Below are positions 1-10,800 of a stretch of DNA of 64,000 bases, piece after piece (the stretch's first letter is position 1; every line of letters begins with the position of its first letter). The notes under the pieces are model-generated. The model was not told where the DNA came from and did no database searches. It saw only the letters and a program-made list of their open reading frames with translations. The stretch is from Hydractinia symbiolongicarpus (taxonomy: Eukaryota; Cnidaria; Hydrozoa; Anthoathecata; Hydractiniidae). A program made the position numbers and the translations under genes. The stretch lies in assembly GCF_029227915.1 (NCBI RefSeq), contig NC_079881.1, positions 19,939,501 through 20,003,500 of the forward strand, read 5' to 3'.

Positions 1-2689
1 AAATAAATAGAAAAATACAGCAAGTTTTACCACCTTTTTACATTTCCATTGCTTTCAACTTTGTTGTTTTATTTTTCCTCATTTTAAAAAGGGTGGAAAA
101 GAAAACCTTGTATTTCAGCTAAACATGGAGAAACCTTAATTTATGTAAATGCAGAATGTTCAACATGTTCTATTTCATAGGTATGGAGCCATTTAAAGCC
201 TTTACCTCACACTAAATTTTTAGCAAAAGAAATTATATTCTGATATAATTTGTTCTCATAAAAATATAAAGTTTGTTCGCATTTGTTTTTTGTTTTTCTC
301 AGTGAAGCTTAACAATGTTTATTTAGTTTTCAGTTGAATGCATTTTGTTTACTTTTGATATTCATACAGCCATTAAAACTTTGAGTTGTTTTTAAGAGAT
401 TACTTCTACCATGCATGAGTAAGTAGCTAAGATGGAAATTTTTTTATGTATAGAAGTGAATGGAAGATGTGGCGTTTTATTGTCAACTTTTTATGTTTTT
501 AAATATGACTGTGACGTATTATTTACGTTCTTTACTTGAAATGTTCTTACTGCGCTTCGGGCATAGCACACTGCGTTGTACTGAGTTACGTTAAATTTGC
601 GTTGTTTGCAATGCTGGAAAACAGGATGATTTTTTAACATACTGTTAAAATTTAACCAAGCTTATACTATTTACCAGTCATTAGGATGCTGTGCAGTGTC
701 TGATAAATCGGGATACTTAGTTAAGAGATAAACTGGGATACTTAACTTGAAGTAAGGGTGAAAGAATAGATGAATAGATGAATTGTCATATTGTTTTTTG
801 TTAAAAATCGTCCCTAGATCTGAATATTCTGATATTTAGAATATTATACTAAGAATCCTTTTAGACGATAAATTATTCGCGTAAAGTAACCAAATATGGC
901 AACAGAAAAATATTGCAATAATTCTAATACATTATGAATTATTCAATATATTATTCCTTATCTGTTGAGATTGTTACGTCGAAACTTCATCTGTTCTCAC
1001 TCATTCTATTTAAAAGTGAAACTTTACAGCATGATAATTCTGTACGATTTGCTAAATTTGTACTATCGGATGTTGTATTCTTTGATCTTTACTAAAGTAT
1101 TGCTAGATAAAATCAAAACGTTTTGGCTTTTTTCGTAGCTAAATAAAACGTAAAAACTTTTTGCTATTGATTCCTGTAAATAAAATGTATTAGAAACAAT
1201 GCTAATAGGCTATCATATTTTCGAATATTGTCACAAAAGATGAAATTTTGTAAAGATGGTTGATTTAGTTGTACTTATGCCAAATATGCAGCTTACGTAG
1301 TTCATCAGGGCAAAACAATACTGTTATTTCTTTTGCTAAAAAGAATTATTAGTTACGTTTGCGTGTTGTCTTTTATTTGCCATATATAAATTCAGGACTT
1401 TATTCATAACATTTGTTTTTAGTATATTTCTCCAAAGATAAAAGGTCTAGTTAAGTGAAGCTTTGCATGCATTTATGTGAATATTGATAATGCACATTGT
1501 TGAGTATTATGTGGAGTAATTGCTTGTTTGTACATTCATGTAGCATGCACATAAACTTCAATCGTCACTATCCATAATCCTCAGCTACCCATAATCCTCG
1601 CGTGAGCATGATTTTTAATATTGGTGAAAACTCTACCTTGGATGTTTTACGAATGTTGATGCATCGTGTAAGTATTTCATCTTTTTCATCGAACACTTTT
1701 CTGTTATACATTGTTTCCACAGTAATTGGCGGTTATGAAGAAAAATCCAGGCTACTCTATGACTCCGTACTCCTAAGATGGAGTATGATGGGTGTGTCAC
1801 AAAACTTACAAAATAATCATTTCTAGTTAGAAACAGAATGCAATCATAGAATACAAAAAAATATTCGTCATATTCCACCTGTTATATTTATTTTGACGTG
1901 GTAAATATGCAGAACTTGTGCCCAAGATGTGTGGAAATTTATTGGATAAAAAAAGCGAAAAAAGAGACAGTTTATAACCACTTTTGGTTAACTTAAATCA
2001 CCGTGTATAATCTTTTTTCGCGAACTTAGAATTGATATTGAATTTATGAAGAAATTATTTTGATTTCGTGCAACAACTATTTACGTTTAATTTGATGCAT
2101 TGTATGAAAAAATATACCCTGCGACACGTTAAGATATTGCACGGGCGATGTAACAGAATCACATTGCATGCTCATAAAAATAATGCACGTAGCCCAAAGC
2201 AGTAGTTTTTTTTTGCCAACAAAATATTTGGTCGTTTTGTATAATTCTGCACATGATTTCATGCTATACCCAGACGAATTTAAACGCAGATGTGAATATA
2301 TAGTGGAGAAATGTGTTTATGAAAAAATATTGTATATTTGGTACGGAGAAAAAACATGTTTTTGTTTCTTGAACTGCCGTCCAAAAATGACAGCAATTTC
2401 TGTTCCATTGTGTGCGCTCGCTTACATTTTGTAGCCTATATTTTCTTCACAACCGTGACTGGTGTTTAAGACGGCACAACGTGAACAACAATTTACAAAT
2501 ACCCATTTGTTTGCATGTATTGTGCCAGTTATATTTTCAACGTTCTGTATTTTATAAACCTTTTGTTTACATTTTTAATCAGCTGATCATTTGATATATG
2601 AAATATTGCTATTGTATTTTAGTTTGCCATAACGAGTTTTATAACCTCAGAGAATGTAATTGCTTTAAATAAACAAGTGTACAGGAAAA
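1..2689. other. AT-rich intergenic or intronic DNA, no gene seen
   Basis: Both strands were read for exons with splice signals and none was convincing. The open frames here are under 90 codons, rich in Cys/Phe/Tyr/Ile as expected from random AT-rich DNA, and overlap each other on opposite strands. The stretch could be an upstream intron or 5' flank of the RBFOX gene, since that gene's first exons are not visible. Confidence 0.5.
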
Positions 2690-3019
2690 GTCACGGGCAA
2701 TTAAACATTCTTATTGTTAATGTACGGGCAATGTCACAGACAATTAAACATTCTTATTGTTAATGTACGGGCAATGTCACGGGCAATTAAACATTCTTAT
2801 TGTTAATGTACGGGCAATGTCACAGACAATTAAACATTCCTATTGTTAATGTAATGGCAATGTCACAGGCAATTAAACATTCTTATTGTTAATGTATGGG
2901 CAATGTCACGGGCAATTAAACATTCTTATTGTTAATGTACGGGCAATGTCACAGACAATTAAACATTCCTATTGTTAATGTAATGGCAATGTCACAGGCA
3001 ATTAAACATTCTTATTGTT
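2690..3019. repeat. 43-bp tandem repeat array, 7.7 copies
   Basis: Units start with GTCAC and contain CAATTAAACATTC, followed by TATTGTTAATGTA and GGCAAT. Seven full 43-bp units and a 29-bp partial unit follow without gaps. The variants GTCACGGGC, GTCACAGAC and GTCACAGGC recur in a fixed order: units 3-4-5 match units 6-7-8 including their private substitutions (TATTCC-type and TAATGG-type changes). This gives a 129-bp higher-order unit. No coding potential is seen. Confidence 0.95.
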
Positions 3020-3029
3020 TATTGTTATT

Positions 3030-3440
3030 TTATGAGGCCGCTGTCGTCATCTCCCGCGTTAGTGACTAGGGATCACCTAGCACCAAAATTGGGTAATTTT
3101 CCAAAATCTTTTAAAACGGACGGGTTGAAAACGTCATCAAAAAATATGTAAACTTTAATACCTCTTAACTGTTCGTAAAAAGTCTATATGTCGGGTATGC
3201 CTTTTTTTAAAAAATTTTTGTTCTTACTTTGAAAGATCTTTGCTAAAATCAGCCAAATTTTAAAAAACCTTATTTCGCCTTAACCGTTTGTGAAAAGTTT
3301 TAATTCAAGAAATGCAACGTGTTAACAAATGTCTAAAAAACTAATTTTTGAATATGCACTATAGTCGTTATTTCCTTAAACTTCCTGTCTTTCTCATTGT
3401 TCTTTTGCTATGTTGATCTTTCCACGGACTTATTAACTAG
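3030..3440 (+). mobile_element. Helitron-like repeat, 3' portion with CTAG terminus
   Basis: The interior shares a block (GACGTCATCTCC-like, then GGTAACTAGGGGTCACC-like) with copies near 10200-10260 and, inverted, near 31560-31590. The right end reads CCACGGACTTATTAACTAG followed by T, matching other copies in the window that end in a hairpin and CTAG. Helitrons end in CTRR with a short hairpin just upstream. No Rep/helicase gene is present, so this would be a non-autonomous copy. The 5' limit is not defined. Confidence 0.5.
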
Positions 3441-3572
3441 TCTTCTATAACAATAGGAAAAGTCTTTTACCGTTTTTCAAAACCACATGATTGCCCCTAT
3501 ACATTTTCCTTATCAGCTTTTAACTCTTTGCCACCTTACTCAAGTGAATATTTCCACCGGCCAACCAACTAG
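3441..3572 (+). mobile_element. Short Helitron-like element between two CTAG/TC junctions
   Basis: It begins with TCTTCTATAACAATAGG directly after the CTAG end of the preceding copy and ends in CCGGCCAACCAACTAG, directly before the next TCTCTAATAATAATACGC start. The head-to-tail arrangement and the starts resemble those at 34863, 10515 and, inverted, 31961 and 32398. It may be an internally deleted copy. Confidence 0.4.
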
Positions 3573-3632
3573 TCTCTAATAATAATACGCTAAGTCTGTG
3601 TGCCTGTTGATAATTTTTACAAAGTAGATTAT
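3573..3632 (+). mobile_element. 5' part of a Helitron-like element, interrupted by a Penelope insertion
   Basis: The start is TCTCTAATAATAATACGC, followed by the family's GTCTGTGTGCCTG motif and ACAAAGTAGATTAT. The sequence resumes on the far side of the Penelope dimer at 6902 with AAAGTAGATTAT and then ATTTTTAATGAAC, which corresponds to the internal sequence of the copy at 34863 (GCAAAGTGGATTATATC and onward). The Penelope element therefore inserted about 60 bp inside this repeat. Confidence 0.5.
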
Positions 3633-3992
3633 CATAAAAATTACGACACGTTTTATTTTTGACATGTTTCGACTTTACCAAAGTCATCTTCAGAATATTA
3701 TACAAAAGTTGATACATACACTCTTTATACAAAAATTTTTTCGAAAGTTATTTAAATATTTCCCAAAAGTACAATTTATATGAATTATACACAAGCTAAT
3801 CCATGTTGACAAAATAATATTAGATAAACTAACAAAAGTTAGTTAAATAAAATTTATATACACAATTTGTTTAAGACAATTAAATATTTCCCAAAAGTAC
3901 AATTTTTAATTTATTAAATGAATTTAAAATGCTAAATCAATATCTGAGTAACAAAAACGATATTGAACAAGCGGCTAGTACAAAACATAAAA

Positions 3993-5234
3993 TTAAACGG
4001 ATAAATTGATGATGCAATGCTTAACTTGTTTATTGAGGTCTGGTTTCAACCAAGAAATATGCATACCCTCTTTGAGTTTCCTCTGCCAATCAGTGTCTGC
4101 ATGATCCAAAATAGAAAAACAATTTTCGTTACATAGTAATTTGCAGTTAAGATTTGACTGCATATGCTTAAATATTTGTGAGTTTTTATCAGTTTTCAAA
4201 TGTTCTTTAACTCTACTAGAAATGTGCCTGGTGGTTTCACCCACATAGCTAGCATTACAACTAGCACAAACAAATTTATACACAAGTCCAGATTTAAAAG
4301 ATTCAGGAACTCGGTCCTTGCAAGAAAAATAATCTTTAATTTTACACGACTTAAAAACGAGGCACACATTGATTTCTTTACACATCTTATTGACAAGTTG
4401 ATTGACTTTTTCTTTGGCAGTAATAGAGTACTTGCCAATAAAAGGCAATTTAAAATACCTCTTTTCTAATACATTAGTTGTCTCTGTACTGACAGCTGTA
4501 GAAAAATTCTTATCAAGGTAATTTGAAATATGGCGGTTTACCAGTTTTGTAGGAAAAAAGTTTTTTCTCAAAATTTCAGTCAGAGCCTTAATATTAATGT
4601 CAAAGTGTTTCCAACTGTTGTTAATTTTGAAAGTCCTGTCAATTAGTGTTTTAATGAGACCTATTTTATATATTTTGGGAGTGAAACTAAAATAATTTGT
4701 TAAAAGGCCAGTATAGGTTGACTTATGGAACACAGAAGTATAAAATTTGTCACTGGTGTTCTCAATTAAAATGTCAAGAAAAGGAAGTTTACCATCAACT
4801 TGTTTTTCTAAGGTAAATTTTATATTAGGGTGTCTCTGATTCAAGTATTCAAAAAAGGCCAACGCTTCACTTTCATCGTTAAATAAAGCAAAGATGTCAT
4901 CCACATATCTACGGTAGTATGTTGGGCCACAACCCGAGTAATTTTTTATCCATTCCTTTTCTTTAACGCCCATGAAAAGATTCGCTAAAATAGGTGCCAG
5001 CGGCGAGCCCATGGCAACACCATCGACCTGTTCATACATTTCATTATTGAACAAAAAATTCGAGGATGACGTTGCAAAAACGAATAATTGTTTTAGTTCA
5101 GATTTTGTGATTTTGAGTTTACGATTTCCGGCAATTACAAGTTGAACTGCAAGATCTAATGTTTCATTCAATGGTATGTTCGTGAAAAGACTACAAACAT
5201 CAAAAGAAACCATAAACTTGTCGGATTTACTCAC
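3993..5234 (-). CDS. Penelope-like reverse transcriptase / GIY-YIG endonuclease, left copy
   Basis: A 413-residue open frame with no internal stop. It begins inside the reverse transcriptase palm: motif A region FDVCSLFTNIP (residues 11-21), motif B VAMGSPLAPILANLF (73-87) and the catalytic YRRYVDDIFALF (107-118). The thumb is followed by a C-terminal GIY-YIG endonuclease, with VYKFVCASC, YVGETTRH and VKEHL near residues 319-346. This RT plus C-terminal GIY-YIG order defines Penelope-like elements, which copy RNA at a nicked target. The frame lacks the RT N-terminus (fingers before motif A), so the copy is 5'-truncated at the dimer centre and probably inactive. Codon 403 is CAA, so this copy reads ten residues further than its partner. 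The initiator Met lies at the truncation point and is probably not the native start. Confidence 0.9.
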   Translation of the reverse strand: MSKSDKFMVSFDVCSLFTNIPLNETLDLAVQLVIAGNRKLKITKSELKQLFVFATSSSNFLFNNEMYEQVDGVAMGSPLAPILANLFMGVKEKEWIKNYSGCGPTYYRRYVDDIFALFNDESEALAFFEYLNQRHPNIKFTLEKQVDGKLPFLDILIENTSDKFYTSVFHKSTYTGLLTNYFSFTPKIYKIGLIKTLIDRTFKINNSWKHFDINIKALTEILRKNFFPTKLVNRHISNYLDKNFSTAVSTETTNVLEKRYFKLPFIGKYSITAKEKVNQLVNKMCKEINVCLVFKSCKIKDYFSCKDRVPESFKSGLVYKFVCASCNASYVGETTRHISSRVKEHLKTDKNSQIFKHMQSNLNCKLLCNENCFSILDHADTDWQRKLKEGMHISWLKPDLNKQVKHCIINLSV

Positions 5235-5245
5235 CTTTTTTAATT

Positions 5246-5250
5246 CCTCA
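5246..5250. other. Centre of the 3.2-kb palindrome
   Basis: The five bases CCTCA separate two arms that pair outward from TAATT/AATTA. Both element copies break off at this point, so it is the junction where two 5'-truncated cDNAs or strands were joined head to head. No filler sequence beyond these five bases is seen. Confidence 0.9.
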
Positions 5251-5261
5251 AATTAAAAAAG

Positions 5262-6470
5262 GTGAGTAAATCCGACAAGTTTATGGTTTCTTTTGATGTT
5301 TGTAGTCTTTTCACGAACATACCATTGAATGAAACATTAGATCTTGCAGTTCAACTTGTAATTGCCGGAAATCGTAAACTCAAAATCACAAAATCTGAAC
5401 TAAAACAATTATTCGTTTTTGCAACGTCATCCTCGAATTTTTTGTTCAATAATGAAATGTATGAACAGGTCGATGGTGTTGCCATGGGCTCGCCGCTGGC
5501 ACCTATTTTAGCGAATCTTTTCATGGGCGTTAAAGAAAAGGAATGGATAAAAAATTACTCGGGTTGTGGCCCAACATACTACCGTAGATATGTGGATGAC
5601 ATCTTTGCTTTATTTAACGATGAAAGTGAAGCGTTGGCCTTTTTTGAATACTTGAATCAGAGACACCCTAATATAAAATTTACCTTAGAAAAACAAGTTG
5701 ATGGTAAACTTCCTTTTCTTGACATTTTAATTGAGAACACCAGTGACAAATTTTATACTTCTGTGTTCCATAAGTCAACCTATACTGGCCTTTTAACAAA
5801 TTATTTTAGTTTCACTCCCAAAATATATAAAATAGGTCTCATTAAAACACTAATTGACAGGACTTTCAAAATTAACAACAGTTGGAAACACTTTGACATT
5901 AATATTAAGGCTCTGACTGAAATTTTGAGAAAAAACTTTTTTCCTACAAAACTGGTAAACCGCCATATTTCAAATTACCTTGATAAGAATTTTTCTACAG
6001 CTGTCAGTACAGAGACAACTAATGTATTAGAAAAGAGGTATTTTAAATTGCCTTTTATTGGCAAGTACTCTATTACTGCCAAAGAAAAAGTCAATCAACT
6101 TGTCAATAAGATGTGTAAAGAAATCAATGTGTGCCTCGTTTTTAAGTCGTGTAAAATTAAAGATTATTTTTCTTGCAAGGACCGAGTTCCTGAATCTTTT
6201 AAATCTGGACTTGTGTATAAATTTGTTTGTGCTAGTTGTAATGCTAGCTATGTGGGTGAAACCACCAGGCACATTTCTAGTAGAGTTAAAGAACATTTGA
6301 AAACTGATAAAAACTCACAAATATTTAAGCATATGCAGTCAAATCTTAACTGCAAATTACTATGTAACGAAAATTGTTTTTCTATTTTGGATCATGCAGA
6401 CACTGATTGGCAGAGGAAACTCAAAGAGGGTATGCATATTTCTTGGTTGAAACCAGACCTCAATAAATAA
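5262..6470 (+). CDS. Penelope-like reverse transcriptase / GIY-YIG endonuclease, right copy
   Basis: A 402-residue frame whose protein is identical to the first 402 residues of the left copy, including the catalytic YVDD and the GIY-YIG block YVGETTRH. The copy ends early because CAA has become TAA at 6468-6470 (C to T); the same DNA continues for about ten more codons in the left copy. One further C to T difference is seen in the 3' region near 6752. The copy is 5'-truncated at the palindrome centre like its partner. The near identity implies a recent event or continuing gene conversion between the arms. Confidence 0.9.
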   Translation: MSKSDKFMVSFDVCSLFTNIPLNETLDLAVQLVIAGNRKLKITKSELKQLFVFATSSSNFLFNNEMYEQVDGVAMGSPLAPILANLFMGVKEKEWIKNYSGCGPTYYRRYVDDIFALFNDESEALAFFEYLNQRHPNIKFTLEKQVDGKLPFLDILIENTSDKFYTSVFHKSTYTGLLTNYFSFTPKIYKIGLIKTLIDRTFKINNSWKHFDINIKALTEILRKNFFPTKLVNRHISNYLDKNFSTAVSTETTNVLEKRYFKLPFIGKYSITAKEKVNQLVNKMCKEINVCLVFKSCKIKDYFSCKDRVPESFKSGLVYKFVCASCNASYVGETTRHISSRVKEHLKTDKNSQIFKHMQSNLNCKLLCNENCFSILDHADTDWQRKLKEGMHISWLKPDLNK

Positions 6471-6802
6471 GTTAAGCATTGCATCATCAATTTATCCGTT
6501 TAATTTTATGTTTTGTACTAGCCGCTTGTTCAATATCGTTTTTGTTACTCAGATATTGATTTAGCATTTTAAATTCATTTAATAAATTAAAAATTGTACT
6601 TTTGGGAAATATTTAATTGTCTTAAACAAATTGTGTATATAAATTTTATTTAACTAACTTTTGTTAGTTTATCTAATATTATTTTGTCAACATGGATTAG
6701 CTTGTGTATAATTCATATAAATTGTACTTTTGGGAAATATTTAAATAATTTTCGAAAAAATTTTTGTATAAAGAGTGTATGTATCAACTTTTGTATAATA
6801 TT

Positions 6803-6830
6803 CTGAAGATGACTTTGGTAAAGTCGAAAC
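6803..6830 (+). ncRNA. Hammerhead-ribozyme-like hairpin motif in Penelope 3' region (mirror copy at 3666-3693, minus)
   Basis: The motif reads CTGAAGA, then a hairpin GACTTT/AAAGTC, then GAAAC. Hammerhead cores have CUGANGA, stem II, and GAAA, and Penelope-like elements are known to carry such motifs. One extra U lies between the CUGAAGA box and the stem, and stems I and III are not obvious, so cleavage activity is doubtful. Related sequences occur at 38784-38812 and 57111-57144 in the other Penelope remnants. Confidence 0.35.
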
Positions 6831-6913
6831 ATGTCAAAAATAAAACGTGTCGTAATTTTTATGAAAATACTTTGCAATCTTGTGTTGCTACGAAGTTTTG
6901 AAAAGTAGATTAT

Positions 6914-7809
6914 ATTTTTAATGAACTTCTTTAACCAAGTTTAAAATCCCTATAAAACGTGCTGTGATGAATTTGGAAACGGGATTGTGACGTCATATAC
7001 TGCATGCTTTTAGTACTTATCGAGTTTGAACATTTATCTAATGAACATACACATACCAGTTTTATAGGTCCATTATCTCTGAAATATTAGGCTTTACTAA
7101 TAAAAATTATTGATAATAAAAAACTTTTTAATCACGAACATTCTTTAGATTCAAAAATAAACAACTCTGAACAAAATATAGCACTACTGATGATTGTACT
7201 GAAAGGCCTCTAGTGATACTGCTTGATATTTAGAACCATGACACTAATATTCACAATTTCCTCTTCCAAAGATCTCAGATAGATTTAAGTAGGTGCATTA
7301 ACATTACAGGATTAAACTCAGAAGCTGATTAAAAGTGTTAACAAGACATTCTTTAAAGCTAGAATCCTTATTTCTCAAGAATCACTTTAATCTAAGTCTT
7401 CTACCCTAAGCTTCCAAATGAGACATAAGTTGATATCCACTTTTCTTCTTTGATAAAGGGGGGAAATTTAGACCCTTAGACAGCAAAGATATCTGTGTTA
7501 TCAATGCTCAACGAGCGCTTTGTTACTCTAGCTTGGACGTTCACATTGTGCACTTAGTGTAGCACCCCACACGTTGTGAAAGCCTTAATGTGGATTGGGT
7601 GTTCTGCTTCTTGGCATTAGTGAGATGATAAAGAGGGTTAAACTATATGCTTCTAACTCTCCTTTGTTTTTGTTGTTATTTTACTAATCAATTTTTTGAA
7701 TTTTTGGAAAGTGGGTATATATAGGTGCTGAAATGTTTTACCGACACAAATAAAATACAGTTCTTACAAAATTTTGCACTATCATTCCTATTGTTCGCAA
7801 ACTCTTTAG
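6914..7809. other. Remainder of interrupted Helitron-like repeat, then unannotated DNA upstream of RBFOX exon
   Basis: The first part (6902 to about 7000) continues the Helitron-like sequence split by the Penelope dimer. The rest is AT-rich with no convincing exon; it ends at the ACTCTTTAG acceptor of the first visible RBFOX exon. Confidence 0.4.
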
Positions 7810-10800
7810 GCGGTAGCACAGCAAACAGAACAGCCAAAGAAACCAATAAAAAAACATGTCGCGCAACCAAACACGTCACCCTTCGTTATAACGCCATCTG
7901 TTGAAGCTGCAAACGTTTCCGACACTTTGTTGAAAAACGCTGATTCATTGTCCAACGATGGACCGAGACGACTTCACGTCACCAATCTTCCTTTTAAAGT
8001 AAAAGATAATGAGTTGCAAGCTATGTTTGAGGTAATTTTATTATTTATTTGTTGAGATGCTTATGTTCAACTGTCATTCTAGTTAAAATCACAATTTAAT
8101 TACTTTCATAACTTGGTCATGTATCAGTTGCAAGAAAATCACATGACATTACACGTAATATGTAACCTATCAGAGCCACTCTTTTTTTAGATTTACGGTG
8201 TTGTTTTGGATGCTGAAATCATCTACAATGAAAGAGGATCAAAGGTTTATTATCATAACTTTTTTTTATTCCTTAATTTTTACTTTAACCCTATTAAAAT
8301 CTGTGCTTCGTGGAATGGTGTAGCACCCAAAGGGGTGGGAGACATAAATCATATAACCTTTTCATTTAAACAATATTTTATTACAAACTAATTCCAGGTA
8401 AAAAATAATCTGATGACGTCATTGGGATAAGAAATGACATAAACAAACGGACTAATTTCTACATTTTATTACATATTTTAATTTCTCACGTGTTGCTAAT
8501 GCTATGATCTTGATTTTCGTATACTTGTGGACTGAAGACAAAAACAGTTAATGTAGAAGAAAAATAAAATTTGTTGTTCCTTAAAGTCAAACATTCCGCC
8601 CCCTCACGGTTTCTTTTTAATAACACTTTAATACTATGTTGCATGAGTTTCGATATTTATCTATCAGACACCTGCATCAATCTTTTTGCATGTTTTGGTC
8701 ACATTGTTAATCCGATTTCTCGGTTTTTTCGGATTTTACCCGAAAATAAAAAAAACCCGGATTTTTGGGAAATATTGCATACGATCTATAACTTTTATTT
8801 AGCTTTCACAAACTTCAAACAGAATGTAAAAATTCGCTCTAGAACTAAAGTAATTGAATTTTAAGCAGATAGTGATATTTTGAACAAATTTCAAACTTTT
8901 GATGACGTCACAGAAAATGTGTTGACGCAACGCCCCCCCCTCATAATATGTTCGAAAAACCCCGGACCGAATAGGGTTAAGACAAGAAGAAGAAAAAATC
9001 TGCTACAGAAATTGAAAAATCGTTGAATTTTCGTCTTTGCCTTCAGGGATTTGGTTTCGTTACTATGGAGACTGCAGAAGCTGCTAAACAAGCAAAAGAG
9101 GCACTCAATAAGAAAGAAATTGATGGTCGAAAAATTGAGGTAATAGAAAGATGACGCCATGTCTTCTTATTTTTTAACTTCTAAGGGATAAAATTGTCGA
9201 CAAGGCATCAAAGACTTCACCAGCGTTATTATTTTAATCGCCTATCTTTGCCTTGCAGGTCAACAATGCCACACCTAGAGCGATCCAAAACAAAAGTATA
9301 AACTTAATTTTCATTCTAATTATATTCATAATAAGAACCTAAATCTCTATATATTAGCTTGCTTTTTTCTTTGAAGGTGGTGTGCGTTTAAATAATCAAA
9401 ATACTGTCTCTCCACCACAAAGCCGCCAAACTAATAGCATTTTCAAGACAGCGCAGGGGGCTAAGATACAGAATTTCTCTGGACCGTGGAATCCGACGTA
9501 AGTTTGATTTTGTTGTAAACGACTAACTTTACCCTGTTTTAAAGGCACATCTTCACCTAATTTATTTTGCGATTTTTACCATTGGTTGACGAAAATTACG
9601 TCTAGCTTTTTTACGTCAAGGCACTTGTACCTACTCAAAGAGTTACTTCTAAGTGAAGTGGTTTTATTCTCTCTCTACTAGCAAATATATATTTGCCCTG
9701 TAAATCATTTCAGATCGTTTAACTGCTTAACAACGTCTCCTGTACAGATCAATCCGGTTGATTTTACTATGCCAGCATTACAGATACCACCAGTCAATCT
9801 TGCAGCTATATCAAACACAGCTATTTCTGGGTTAGTTAAGTTTGCCTTCAGTATCATACTTCTTATATTATTACGCAAAGTGTTTCTGGGACTAAAAGTA
9901 CCGAATTAGGACAAAATTCGTCGTTCCAAAGGAAATGTTTTTCCACTTAAATAATGTGCAAATATAAAATCTTGTGTCTTTGACTATCTCTCTTTCCGTC
10001 CGTACACTAATACTCAAACTGTGTGTGTGTCTCTGTGGGGTAGAGGGGATATCTTCATTTTCTTTTGATGTAGCGGAAAAGTTATTTTTGTTAAATTTAT
10101 GGACTTTACGTCAGGGCGTAGATACATTGTAGACTGACGTTAATAGCATTTTTAAAATTAGCAAAGCCATTGCATTGCCCTTTCAAGCCCGAAGTCTAAT
10201 ATGGGACGTCATCTCCGGGGTGGGTAACTAGGGGTCACCTGGGGGCAAAATGGGTAAATTCCTTAAAACTTTATCATACCATTGGTTTCGGAAAAGACGG
10301 TCTTAGGACCTAATATCTCTCCAACCGTTCATCATTAGGAGATTATCCTAAAGAAAGGTTTGTGCTACTGTGATGTTGTGCATGAGTAATTCAGGTGACT
10401 TTTTGAAATCTCTACTATATCAAAATTACTAATTATTTCTTGCAATTTGAATAGTTGTCATTGAGGACATAGCTAATTGTTTGCCCCAACCATGTGGACG
10501 GGCTATTGAACTAGTCTACTATATTAATTCAGTAATTTTATTTTTCCGTGACTTTGAAAAAAGACGATATTATATATCTTATTTGCTAGAGAAAAATTTG
10601 CTTTTTTTGACGTTAATACATAAAATGAAATTACTCTAAAATCCTATTTTAATATGCTTATAATGTTTTTTGGTAAAATAACTTTGAAATAACAGACCTG
10701 TCCATCCGTATGAGTACGAAAAGGACAACTTGGGGCTAAAATATGGCCTTACTTGTTTCAGCACGAATAGAATCAAACAAAAACCTTCATAGCATAATCA

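Larger units (their letters stand above)
3633..6901. mobile_element. Penelope-like element inserted as an inverted dimer
   Basis: Two 5'-truncated Penelope-like copies lie head to head. The left arm is 3632-5245 (minus strand coding) and the right arm 5251-6864 (plus strand coding), with the 5-bp spacer CCTCA. Coordinates of paired bases sum to 10496 throughout, so no indels separate the arms. AAAGTAGATTAT is present on both outer edges (3621-3632 and 6902-6913), consistent with one 12-bp target-site duplication around the whole dimer. An unpaired 37-bp tail (6865-6901) lies between the right arm and the right duplication. The two arms share outer 3' sequence including a hairpin and GTCGAAACATGTC. 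A residual possibility is an assembly or library artefact, though the shared flanking duplication argues against it. Confidence 0.88.

Noticed and set aside
4196-4469. 80- and 89-codon frames inside the Penelope dimer, on both strands and mirrored at 6027-6300
   Set aside because: They are alternate-frame shadows of the RT/GIY-YIG frame and appear twice only because of the palindrome.
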